From Myxococcales bacterium (GTDB lineage Bacteria > Myxococcota > Myxococcia > Myxococcales > Anaeromyxobacteraceae): a stretch of DNA of 8,411 bases. Location of the stretch: contig JAJYAW010000104.1 of assembly GCA_021779335.1 (NCBI GenBank), positions 1 through 8,411 on the forward strand. The letters are read 5' to 3'. A program made the position numbers and the translations under genes. The notes beneath the pieces are model-generated. The model saw nothing but the letters and a program-made list of their open reading frames with translations. It was not told where the DNA came from and searched no databases. This document shows positions 1-6,330 of this stretch, piece after piece. Positions within the stretch are counted from its first letter, which is position 1; each line of letters starts with the position of its first letter.

Positions 1-949
1 GACGCGGGCGCGCGGGGCCGCCCCGGCCGCCGCCCTGGCCGGCCTCGCCTTCGCCACGGCCGCCGCCTGCCGGCCGCAGAGCGCCCTCTTCGCCGCGGTG
101 GCCTTCGGCTGGCTCCTCCTGACGGACCGGCGCGGAGCGGCCGCCTTCGCGGTCGGCGCCCTGCCCCCGGCGGCGGGCCTCCTCGCCTGGAACTGGTGGT
201 ACCTGGGCGGACCGCTGCGCTTCGGGCAGGTGGAGATCAGCGCCGCCATCGCGCTGGCCAAGACCGGCGTGGCCGACCCGTGGCCCTTCCGGCTCGGCGA
301 GAGCCTGCCCGGGCTGCTCCTGTCCCCCTCGCGCGGCCTCCTCGTCTTCTCGCCCTTCCTCGCCCTCTCGCTGGGCGGCGCGGTGGTGGCGTGGCGCGGC
401 GAGGCGCACCGCGCGCTCCGGCCGCTCGCCGTGGCGGCGGCCCTCGCCCTCGTGGTCGAGGCCGGCTGGTTCGACTGGTGGGGCGGGTGGTCCTACGGCT
501 GGCGCCGGCTCACCGGGCTGGCGCCTGCGCTCACCCTCCTCCTGGTCCCGCTCGGCCCCTGGCTCGCCGCCGCCCGCTGGCGCCGCGCCCTGCTCGGCGC
601 GACCGCCGCCTGGGCGGTGGCGGTGCAGGGGCTGGGGGCGCTGGCCTACGACCTCTCCGGCTGGAACGCGCGCCCGGCCTGGCGCGTCGCCGGGCCCTCC
701 GGGCAGGAGGCGCTGCTGCTCGACCCGGACGAGGCCAGCGCCGCGGTGGCGCGCGGCGGCGTGGTGCGCCAGCTCACCTTCCTCGACGTGGACGCTCCGG
801 CCAACCGGGCGCGCCTCTGGTCGCTCCGCGACAGCCAGATCGCGTACACCTTCGCCCACTTCCGCGCGCTGCGCCGCTCCCGCCACGACGGCGCCGCCGC
901 CTGGGTGGCCTCCTTCGGCCCGACCGGGAGTTCCGCCGTTCGGCCCTGA
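1..949 (+). CDS. GT-C / glycosyltransferase 39-like integral membrane protein, C-terminal part (5' end outside window)
   Basis: The reading frame is open from position 2 to the TGA at 947-949, so the gene starts upstream and about 315 codons are visible. The product is a multi-pass membrane protein with several hydrophobic helices separated by short Arg-rich loops. Near the left edge an 'RPQSALFA' segment follows a hydrophobic helix, as in lipid-linked-sugar glycosyltransferases of the GT-C fold. A 'SPSRGLLVFSPF' segment (about 329-364) and a 'WWGGWSYGWRRL' segment (about 476-511) recall the conserved SPxRGLxxxSP and WWGGWSYGPR patterns of large uncharacterised GT39-like membrane proteins. 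The C-terminal 90 or so residues are more polar and probably lie outside the membrane. Such proteins transfer sugars from polyprenyl-phosphate donors on the outer face of the inner membrane; the acceptor cannot be inferred. The catalytic acidic residues expected in the first loop are outside the window. The family call is moderately sure, the activity only inferred. A GTG at 98 is internal to the frame and not the start. Confidence 0.72.
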   Translation, partial: TRARGAAPAAALAGLAFATAAACRPQSALFAAVAFGWLLLTDRRGAAAFAVGALPPAAGLLAWNWWYLGGPLRFGQVEISAAIALAKTGVADPWPFRLGESLPGLLLSPSRGLLVFSPFLALSLGGAVVAWRGEAHRALRPLAVAAALALVVEAGWFDWWGGWSYGWRRLTGLAPALTLLLVPLGPWLAAARWRRALLGATAAWAVAVQGLGALAYDLSGWNARPAWRVAGPSGQEALLLDPDEASAAVARGGVVRQLTFLDVDAPANRARLWSLRDSQIAYTFAHFRALRRSRHDGAAAWVASFGPTGSSAVRP

Positions 950-956
950 GGGTCCG
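941..956 (+). terminator. Weak hairpin around the stop codon of the membrane-protein gene
   Basis: CGGCCC and GGGTCCG can pair into a six-base-pair stem with one bulged T and a TGA loop that contains the stop codon. It lies at the junction of two convergent genes (stops at 949 and 972), where a terminator is expected. There is no T-tract on either side, and hairpins are common by chance at this GC content, so this is a tentative call. Confidence 0.18.
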
Positions 957-971
957 CGGTTCGGCCGGCCC

Positions 972-1949
972 TCACTCCGCCTCGACCGGACCGCCGCTCC
1001 GCGCCACGTCCTCCCGCCTCACCCTGGCGGGATCGAGGCCGGCGGCCCGCCGCGTCATGGTGGCGAAGAGCTCGTCCATCGGCGGCAGCGACCCCTTCAC
1101 GAAGCGGAGCGGGTTGACCCGCCCCACCACGAAGGCCTTGAGGTACGGCGAGTCGAACCCTTTCGCCTTCAGCCGCTTCACCGCCTCGCCCACGGCGTCG
1201 TCGAAGGCCACCACCAGCGCGGCCCGCCGCCGCCGCTCGGCCAGGGCGCTGGAGCAGGCCTGGTCGAGCAGCGCGTCCACCTTGCGCAGGATGGGGGCGT
1301 GGAGCGAGCCGGAGAGGCGCGGCCGCTCCTGGTAGGCGAAGCCGAGCGTGACGAGCGCCGCCTCCTCGAACTGGAGCTCCATCTCGGCCTCTCGCGGGTC
1401 GAGCGAGCCGCAGAGGTCGAGGTACATCCGCCCCACCTCCAGCGCCTTCTCGCGCAGGTTGTGGGCCTTCTCGATGTTGAGCGCCAGGATCTGGTAGGCC
1501 ACCTCGCGCTCCGGCACGAGCAGCGCCAGCACGGCCTTGGCCCCCAGCTCCTTCAGCGCGGTGAGGCGGTGGCCGCCGTTGGGCGTCAGGTAGCGGCCGT
1601 CGGCCTCGCGGGTGGCGATGATGGGGTCGAGGTATCGGCGCGTCTTGTCCATGGCCAGCGTGAGCCGGCGCACGTGCGGGTCGGAGACGTCGCGCTGGAA
1701 CGGCGTGCGCTCCACCTGCGCGACCGGCAGCGCCACCAGCAGGAGCCCGTGGCCGCCCAGCGGCTCGCGGTAGGTGGCCAGCACCGCGCCGCCGTCGGCC
1801 TCCACCGCCGCGGCCAGCGCCGCCAGCCCGGGCGGCGGAGCGGTCAGCAGCAGGTCCTTGGGGCCGAGCCCGGTGGGCCTGAGCTTCACGCCCTTGCGGG
1901 CGCGGGGGGTGCCGGACTTCGTGACGGGGCGCTTCTTCCTGGCGGCCAT
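972..1949 (-). CDS. ParB/Srx N-terminal-domain protein (orphan ParB-like)
   Basis: A 325-residue soluble protein. Residues 1-30 are a basic tail rich in Lys, Arg and Pro. A ParB/sulfiredoxin-like domain spans about 74-150: a 'LPVAQVERTPFQRD' opening (the place of the usual xNPxQPR box), a helix, 'LDPIIATREADGRYL', and an 'NGGHRLTAL' box in which GGHR (125-128) matches the GxxR nucleotide-binding signature of ParB CTPases and related nucleases. A helix with 'NIEKAHNLREKALEV' (158-172) matches the region after the ParB-N fold, where ParB has 'NiqRedLnp'. The following 150 residues are alpha-helical and do not show the classical ParB helix-turn-helix (TQxxLAxxxGxSxxxIxN). No parA is adjacent and I saw no parS site. 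It is therefore probably a ParB-fold DNA-binding or CTP-binding protein with another role rather than the chromosomal ParB. The ATG at 1949 has no clear Shine-Dalgarno. The gene is convergent with the upstream-strand membrane protein (22 nt gap) and divergent from the chemoreceptor gene. Confidence 0.75.
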   Translation of the reverse strand: MAARKKRPVTKSGTPRARKGVKLRPTGLGPKDLLLTAPPPGLAALAAAVEADGGAVLATYREPLGGHGLLLVALPVAQVERTPFQRDVSDPHVRRLTLAMDKTRRYLDPIIATREADGRYLTPNGGHRLTALKELGAKAVLALLVPEREVAYQILALNIEKAHNLREKALEVGRMYLDLCGSLDPREAEMELQFEEAALVTLGFAYQERPRLSGSLHAPILRKVDALLDQACSSALAERRRRAALVVAFDDAVGEAVKRLKAKGFDSPYLKAFVVGRVNPLRFVKGSLPPMDELFATMTRRAAGLDPARVRREDVARSGGPVEAE

Positions 1950-2101
1950 GTGGGTGAGTCTGCGACCGGGGCGGCCGGAGATCCACGCTTCGCTCGGGGC
2001 GGCGCCGCTCGAGCTTGGTCGGCCTCTCCGCCCCCGCGGTCTGGTAGGCTGGCGGCCCGGCCCTGTTCGCCCCCCCGCCGGCCCCCCGAGTGTGCACCGA
2101 C
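1950..2101. promoter_or_regulatory. Divergent intergenic region between the ParB-like gene and the chemoreceptor gene
   Basis: These 152 bases separate two divergent start codons and must hold promoters for both. The only hint is TGGTAGGCT at 2042-2050, readable as an extended -10 (TG, one base, TAGGCT; three of six match TATAAT) for the plus-strand gene. A TTGGTC at 2015-2020 is too far upstream (24 nt) to be a normal -35 for it. Neither start has a strong Shine-Dalgarno. I see no clear operator palindrome. Confidence 0.3.
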
Positions 2102-3496
2102 ATGACCGAGCGCCCCGCCGCCGACTCCCAGGAGCTGATCAAGGCCATCGCCGACGAGGGCGGGCAGCTCGGCATGGAGCTGGTGGACGTGGCCGGCTTC
2201 ATCGAGGACGTGTCGGCGCGGGCCACCGAGCAGGCCCAGGAGTTCCACGCCCTGCGCGACGCGGCGCTCCAGGTGCTGCAGCGCGGCCGCGCCATCGGCG
2301 AGGCGGCCAGCTCGGCGCGCGCCGTCACCCGCGCCATGGCCAGCGAGGTGGCGTCGACGCGGGCCAAGGTGGACGCCACGCTGAGCGACATCGGCGGCCT
2401 GGTGGAGATGGTCCAGACCACGGCGGCCCGCCTGGGCGAGCTGCGCGGCTCGCTGGAGACGGTGGCGGCCACCGCCGCCGGCATCGAGGGCATCGCCAGC
2501 CACACCAACATCCTGGCCATCAACGCCTCGGTCGAGGCGGTCCACGCCGGCGCCCGCGGGGCGGGCTTCGCCATCATCGCGGACGAGGTCCGGACGCTGG
2601 CCAACCAGACCAAGGACGCCTCGCGCAAGGTGGACGCCTCGCTCCAGGCGCTGGCCGCCATCGCCGGCCAGCTCGCCGAGGCCAGCCAGCGCGGCCAGCG
2701 GCAGGCCGAGACGGTGGGGGCCGGCGCCAAGTCCATCGCCGCGCTGGCGCAGCTGGTGGGCCAGGCCACCGCCGAGATCGACCAGCGCGCCGAGCGCATC
2801 GGCCTCGGCGCGCAGGACGTGGAGGCGCGCGTCACCGGCTTCCTGGAGAACGTCCAGCACCTGGACCAGGGGGTCGAGGCCTCGAGCCAGCAGCTCGCCG
2901 CGGTGAGCGAGCGGCTGGGCGGGCTGATGCACCTCTCGGAGCGCATCCTCGGGCTCTCCGCCGACACCGGGGTGGACACGGTGGATCGGCCCATCGCCGT
3001 GCTGGCCATGCGCACCGCCGCCGAGATCGCCCGCCTGCTGGAGGAGGAGGTGCGGCAGGGGCGGGCCTCGGTGCAGGACCTCTTCGACGAGCGCTACGTC
3101 CCCGTCCCGGGCACCGACCCGCAGCAGGTCACCACCCGCTTCACCGCGCTGGCCGACCGGCTGCTGCCCCCGCTGCTCGAGCCGCCCCTCACCGAGGTGC
3201 CCGGCGTGGTCTTCGTGGTGGCGGTGGACCGGAACGGCTACCTGCCGACGCACAACGCCAAGTTCTCGCACCGCCAGCGCAGTGACCCGGAGTGGAACAA
3301 GGCCAACTGCCGCAACCGGCGCATGTTCGACGACCGGGTGGGGCTGGCGGCCGCGCAGAACACCGACCACTTCCTCATCCAGTGCTACCGGCGGGACATG
3401 GGCGGCGGGCAGTTCGCCCTCATGAAGGACGCCTCGGCGCCCATCCGGGTGGCCGGACGGCACTGGGGCGCGCTGCGGGTCGGCTACCGGACCTGA
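2102..3496 (+). CDS. Soluble methyl-accepting chemotaxis protein with conserved C-terminal domain
   Basis: A 464-residue chemoreceptor with no signal peptide or membrane helix, so it should sit in the cytoplasm and control a CheA/CheW array. Residues 1-360 are mostly helical coiled coil rich in Ala, Gln, Glu and Leu. The receptor hairpin is clear: 'IEGIASHTNILAINAS' from 128, the tip 'AGARGAGFA' at 149-157, then 'IIADEVRTLANQT', matching the canonical IxxIAxQTNLLALNAAIEAARAGExGRGFAVVAxEVRxLA. From about 367 to 460 lies a separate globular domain with 'VDRNGYLPTHN', 'CRNRRMFDDRVGLAAAQNT', 'YRRDMGGG' and 'RHWGALRVGYR'. From memory, this domain ends many cytoplasmic receptors and may be a Cache/PAS-like sensor; its ligand is unknown to me. 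No sensor domain precedes the coiled coil and no C-terminal CheR-tethering pentapeptide is present. I chose ATG 2102; an in-frame GTG at 2090 would add four residues, and neither has a good ribosome site. It is followed by the M48-pilin gene after 21 nt, probably as an operon. Confidence 0.88.
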   Translation: MTERPAADSQELIKAIADEGGQLGMELVDVAGFIEDVSARATEQAQEFHALRDAALQVLQRGRAIGEAASSARAVTRAMASEVASTRAKVDATLSDIGGLVEMVQTTAARLGELRGSLETVAATAAGIEGIASHTNILAINASVEAVHAGARGAGFAIIADEVRTLANQTKDASRKVDASLQALAAIAGQLAEASQRGQRQAETVGAGAKSIAALAQLVGQATAEIDQRAERIGLGAQDVEARVTGFLENVQHLDQGVEASSQQLAAVSERLGGLMHLSERILGLSADTGVDTVDRPIAVLAMRTAAEIARLLEEEVRQGRASVQDLFDERYVPVPGTDPQQVTTRFTALADRLLPPLLEPPLTEVPGVVFVVAVDRNGYLPTHNAKFSHRQRSDPEWNKANCRNRRMFDDRVGLAAAQNTDHFLIQCYRRDMGGGQFALMKDASAPIRVAGRHWGALRVGYRT

Positions 3497-3508
3497 AGGA
3501 CCTGAAGG
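3491..3508 (+). repeat. Perfect tandem 9-bp duplication (ACCTGAAGG x2) at the gene junction
   Basis: Two exact head-to-tail copies, 3491-3499 and 3500-3508, cover the end of the chemoreceptor gene and its spacer. Because the unit is nine bases, the second TGA (3503-3505) is in the same frame as the real stop (3494-3496), giving a back-up stop. Each copy also carries a GAAGG Shine-Dalgarno-like core; the second one becomes part of the ribosome site of the downstream gene. Confidence 0.85.
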
Positions 3509-3511
3509 GAG
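3505..3511 (+). promoter_or_regulatory. Ribosome binding site of the M48-pilin gene
   Basis: AAGGGAG ends six bases before the GTG at 3518-3520. This good spacing and the lack of a closer ATG decide the GTG start. Confidence 0.75.
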
Positions 3512-3517
3512 CACGCC

Positions 3518-4867
3518 GTGCCGCTCGACCCCCGCCTGCGCTCGCCCAAGGAGCGACCCCTCCTGGTCGCCGGCACCATCTTCTCCGCCGTCGCCTGGCT
3601 GCTGCTCGTGGTCTCGGTGGTCGGCCTCCTCTACGCCCTGCTGGTCGGCCTCTTCGTCCTGGCCGCCCACGCCCTCTTCCTGGCCCACGTCCGGGTCAAC
3701 GGCGTGCGCGTCGACGAGCGGCAGCTGCCCGACCTGCACGCCCGCGCCCGCGCCGCCGCCGCCAAGCTCGGCCTGGAGCGCCTCCCCGAGCTCTACGTGC
3801 TGCAGGGCGGCGGGCTGCTCGGCGCCTTCGCCACCAAGCTCCTGTCGCGCCGCTACGTCATCCTGCTCTCCGACCTGGTGGACCACTGCCAGGACCCCCG
3901 GCAGCTCGACTTCGTGCTGGCCCATGAGCTGGGCCACCTGGCGGCCGGCCACCTCGCCCGGCGCCTCTTCCTGCTGCCCTTCCGGCTGGTGCCGTGGCTG
4001 GGCGCAGCCTACTCGCGGGCCTGCGAGTACACCTGCGACCGCTGCGGCCTGGCCGGCGCCGGCGACCTGGAGCAGGCGCAGCGCGGCCTGGTGGTGCTGG
4101 CGGCGGGCGGGCGCATCGCCGCGCAGGTGGACCTGGCCGCCTTCGCCTCGCAGCGGGCCGAGGCCGGCGGCTTCTGGGCCACCGTGCTGGAGCTGAACGC
4201 CTCCCACCCGTTCCTCAGCAAGCGGGTGGCCGCGCTGCAGGCGCTCGTCGATCCGGCCTCCGCCCCGCAGCCGGCGGGGCGGAGCGCGGCCGGCTGGGTC
4301 CTGGCGCCGGCGCTCGGCCTGTTCTCCGGCGGGGCCGCCGCGGCGCCGCTGGCGGTGGTGGCCGTCGTCGGGGTCCTGGCGGCCATCGCCATCCCCAACT
4401 ACCTGAGGTTCCAGCTCCGCGCCAAGGAGGTGGCCGGGAAGGCGGAGCTCAGCGGGCTGCACCGGGCCGAGGTCGCCCGCTTCGCCCGGACCGGCACCTA
4501 CCTGGAGCTGCGCGCGCCGGAGCAGCAGCCCGGCGCCGCGGCGGCGCCCTGGAGCGCCGACGACCTGGCGGCGGCCCGGGAGCTCGACTGGGCGGTGGGC
4601 GCCACGACCCACCACGCCTTCGGCGTCGCCGTGGGCGAGACCAGCGCGGGCAAGGCCGCCTTCGCCACCTGCGCCGAGGCCGACCTGGACGGCGACGGCG
4701 CCTACTCGGCCTGGGTCACCTGGGAGCCGGTGGAGGACGAGGACGGCGACCTGGTGGCGCCCAAGCCCCCCTGCCGCTTCGCCGCCGGCTTCGTCCGCCC
4801 CATCACCTTCCAGGCCGGCGACACCCCGGGGACGCCGGTGAAGGTGACCGCCGCCGAGACCTTCTGA
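3518..4867 (+). CDS. M48-family zinc metalloprotease fused to a type IV pilin-like C-terminal domain
   Basis: A 449-residue protein in one uninterrupted frame with two recognisable parts. Residues 15-57 are hydrophobic and can form two membrane helices. The M48 part follows: 'NGVRVDERQLPDL' (61-73), 'PELYVLQGGGLLGAFATK' (90-107), the zinc motif HELGH (136-140; His136, His140, catalytic Glu137) and the third-ligand helix 'YSRACEYTCDRCG' (165-177, Glu170), a signature of one M48 subgroup. That subgroup usually has NAFAT where this protein has GAFAT. From 271 a hydrophobic helix 'VVGVLAAIAIPNYLRFQ' reproduces the N-terminal helix of deltaproteobacterial PilA-like pilins, including the Pro-Asn at its end, then 'RTGTYLEL', an Asp-rich loop DLDGDG (389-394) and two cysteines (385 and 419) that could form a pilin D-region disulfide. 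The pilin Glu5 and the Lys/Arg-Gly cleavage site for prepilin peptidase are missing. HtpX-like topology would put the protease in the cytoplasm and the pilin-like head in the periplasm. GTG start supported by AAGGGAG. M48 call is secure; pilin homology is strong by motif; function is unknown. Confidence 0.88.
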   Translation: MPLDPRLRSPKERPLLVAGTIFSAVAWLLLVVSVVGLLYALLVGLFVLAAHALFLAHVRVNGVRVDERQLPDLHARARAAAAKLGLERLPELYVLQGGGLLGAFATKLLSRRYVILLSDLVDHCQDPRQLDFVLAHELGHLAAGHLARRLFLLPFRLVPWLGAAYSRACEYTCDRCGLAGAGDLEQAQRGLVVLAAGGRIAAQVDLAAFASQRAEAGGFWATVLELNASHPFLSKRVAALQALVDPASAPQPAGRSAAGWVLAPALGLFSGGAAAAPLAVVAVVGVLAAIAIPNYLRFQLRAKEVAGKAELSGLHRAEVARFARTGTYLELRAPEQQPGAAAAPWSADDLAAARELDWAVGATTHHAFGVAVGETSAGKAAFATCAEADLDGDGAYSAWVTWEPVEDEDGDLVAPKPPCRFAAGFVRPITFQAGDTPGTPVKVTAAETF

Positions 4868-4873
4868 CCGCCC

Positions 4874-6217
4874 TCAGAGCACCCGGTCGATGGTGACGAG
4901 GTCCACCAGCCCGGAGACGCCGTAGAGCGCCGGGATGATCCGCTCCGGCGGGTGGCGCCGCCGCAGCGCCGCCACCTTCTCGGTGCCGGCCCGGTAGGCG
5001 GGCAGGTACATGCGCCCCAGCAGCGGGTGGCGCCCCCAGGCGCCGGAGAGCTTGTCGGCCCGCTCCGCCGAGACCAGGTAGTCGGCGCGCAGGGCGGCGG
5101 CCACCTCCGCCTGCGGCCGCCCCTCGCCCCAGGTGAGCCAGGAGGACTGGTTCTTGGCGTCGTCCTGCAGGAGCGCCAGCAGCAGGCCCAGCTGCAGGTC
5201 GTCGTCGGGGAGCTGCTCCACCTCGGTGACGCCGAAGGCCATGAGGAGCGCGTTGTTGGCGATCCCCTCGGAGAGGGCCGCGCCGCGCGTGTTCATGGTG
5301 AGCACCGTCCCCTCGAAGCCCACCTTCCCCTGCACGTGGAGCGCCTGCGCCAGGGCGAAGGTGGTGACGTGGCCCGGCACCACCTCGTGGCTGACGAGCT
5401 GGGCGAACTCCGGGACCGAGATCTCGAGCGAGGCGTTGAGCTCGTAGGTGGCCTCGTAGCGCGGCGCCCCGGCGGCGTCCCGCGCCCGCCCCACGTAGTT
5501 CATCGAGCCGGAGAACCAGGCGTCCTCGATGGGCAGGAACCGGATGTTGGCGCGCGGGATCTCGCGGAGCGCGGCCGGCAGGTGCGGCGCCACGTGGCGG
5601 CGCGTCCCCTCCTCGAGCTGGGCGATGAAGGCGTCGCCGAGCTGCTTGATCGACCGCTTCGGCACCAGCCGCGCCGCCCGCCAGGCGTCCACCGCGGCGA
5701 GCAGCCCGTCGGGCGTGCTCGAGGGGTGGCCGGCCCGCGCCAGCAGGTCGGCCACCCGGCGCCGCCGCTCCCCGGGCCGGGAGGGCTCGGGCGGCTGGCC
5801 GCAGGAGGCCTGCACGCAGCGCTCGTAGGGCACGGCCGGCCCGCGGCCGAGCCGCTCCTGGGCCAGCTCGAGCATGATCCCCAGGCTCTCGGCGACGCCG
5901 GCGAGGTAGGCGCCGCGCAGCCCGCCCAGGGCCGCCGCCCGCGCCGAGAGGTCGCGCACCCCGCCCGGCACGTCCACCGCGGCCAGGTAGGCGTCCACCG
6001 CCGCGGCGTCGATCTCGCGGCCCCCCACGCCGCCGCCGGCGCGCAGCCGCGCCGCCGCCGGGTGGGTGTAGGCGGGCGGCAGCGGCCGGTCGGAGAACCA
6101 GGAGTCGGCGATGAAGCGCCCCACGCCGGACGGGTTCATGACGTCGCCGCCCCAGAGCGTGTCGACGCCCAGGATGGCGGTGGCGGTGGCGGCGTCCAGC
6201 GAGGCCTCGAGGGTCAT
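4874..6217 (-). CDS. Putative HExxPGH zinc metallopeptidase, distantly DUF885-like
   Basis: A 447-residue protein without signal peptide or membrane helices, so probably cytoplasmic. The key motif is HEVVPGH (277-283), the HExxPGH form seen in DUF885 proteins, where the two His and Glu278 would handle zinc and catalysis. Some 39 residues later 'ALSEGIANN' carries Glu317, in the place of the DUF885 'AYVEGWALY' Glu that would be the third zinc ligand. A 'FLPIEDAWFSGSMNYVG' segment (about 227-243) and 'ELNASLEISVPEF' precede the motif, as do the Pro- and Asn-rich strands before the catalytic helix in related peptidases. The C-terminal 'RMYLPAYRAGTEKV' resembles the RYxxxPGQAxxYxxG region of DUF885. 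It is shorter than typical DUF885 members (550-600 residues, from memory) and lacks the second His after PGH. The substrate is unknown; oligopeptides are a guess based on the divergent OPT transporter. ATG at 6217 is chosen because GGGAG sits six bases upstream; an upstream in-frame start at 6283 would add 22 low-complexity residues. Confidence 0.68.
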   Translation of the reverse strand: MTLEASLDAATATAILGVDTLWGGDVMNPSGVGRFIADSWFSDRPLPPAYTHPAAARLRAGGGVGGREIDAAAVDAYLAAVDVPGGVRDLSARAAALGGLRGAYLAGVAESLGIMLELAQERLGRGPAVPYERCVQASCGQPPEPSRPGERRRRVADLLARAGHPSSTPDGLLAAVDAWRAARLVPKRSIKQLGDAFIAQLEEGTRRHVAPHLPAALREIPRANIRFLPIEDAWFSGSMNYVGRARDAAGAPRYEATYELNASLEISVPEFAQLVSHEVVPGHVTTFALAQALHVQGKVGFEGTVLTMNTRGAALSEGIANNALLMAFGVTEVEQLPDDDLQLGLLLALLQDDAKNQSSWLTWGEGRPQAEVAAALRADYLVSAERADKLSGAWGRHPLLGRMYLPAYRAGTEKVAALRRRHPPERIIPALYGVSGLVDLVTIDRVL

Positions 6218-6223
6218 GCGGAG

Positions 6224-6228
6224 CTCCC
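6224..6228 (-). promoter_or_regulatory. Ribosome binding site of the HExxPGH peptidase gene
   Basis: On the minus strand GGGAG ends six bases before the ATG at 6217-6215. It selects this start over the longer in-frame ATG at 6283. Confidence 0.65.
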
Positions 6229-6283
6229 GGCGGCGGGGTCGAGCGGGTGGGTGGGCAGGTTCGTCGCCCTGGCGGCCTCCCAT

Positions 6284-6292
6284 TGGTACACT
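6284..6292 (+). promoter_or_regulatory. Candidate extended -10 promoter for the OPT transporter operon
   Basis: TGGTACACT sits in the only A/T-richer patch (about 6281-6292) of the 113-bp space between the divergent start codons at 6217 and 6331. TACACT matches TATAAT at four of six positions and is preceded by TG plus one base, as in extended -10 promoters. No convincing -35 lies 16-18 bases upstream. Transcription would begin near 6299, leaving a leader of about 30 bases. Confidence 0.35.
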
Positions 6293-6321
6293 GCGCGGCC
6301 ACGCGGCACCGCACCCCCGAT

Positions 6322-6326
6322 GGAGG
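6322..6326 (+). promoter_or_regulatory. Ribosome binding site of the OPT transporter gene
   Basis: GGAGG lies four bases before the ATG at 6331. The spacing is slightly short, but the match is perfect and supports this start over any upstream in-frame codon. An ATG at 6320 is in another frame. Confidence 0.65.
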
Positions 6327-6330
6327 CTGG

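Noticed and set aside
2090..2092. GTG as an alternative start of the chemoreceptor gene
   Set aside because: It adds only four residues, has no upstream Shine-Dalgarno, and an ATG follows at 2102; it remains possible.
646..3015. Long minus-strand open frame of nearly 790 codons
   Set aside because: It is a GC-rich shadow running through parts of three genes with clear domain motifs; its product is low-complexity Ala/Arg/Ser with no recognisable family.
1774..3285. Plus-strand open frame in another phase across the ParB-like and chemoreceptor genes
   Set aside because: Arg/Ala/Gly-rich shadow of the chemoreceptor frame, crossing an intergenic region.
1886..4615. Minus-strand open frame of about 900 codons antisense to the chemoreceptor and M48 genes
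   Set aside because: The product is rich in Gly, Gln, His and Val from reverse-complement codon bias, has no motif, and lies opposite two well-supported genes.
6270..6286. TGGC...TTGG resembling a sigma-54 -24/-12 promoter
   Set aside because: The distance from the GG to the second element is wrong by about two bases and the invariant GC of the -12 box is absent.
6247..6330. Upstream in-frame extension of the OPT transporter
   Set aside because: It would overlap the likely promoter and lacks a ribosome site, while ATG 6331 has GGAGG just upstream.
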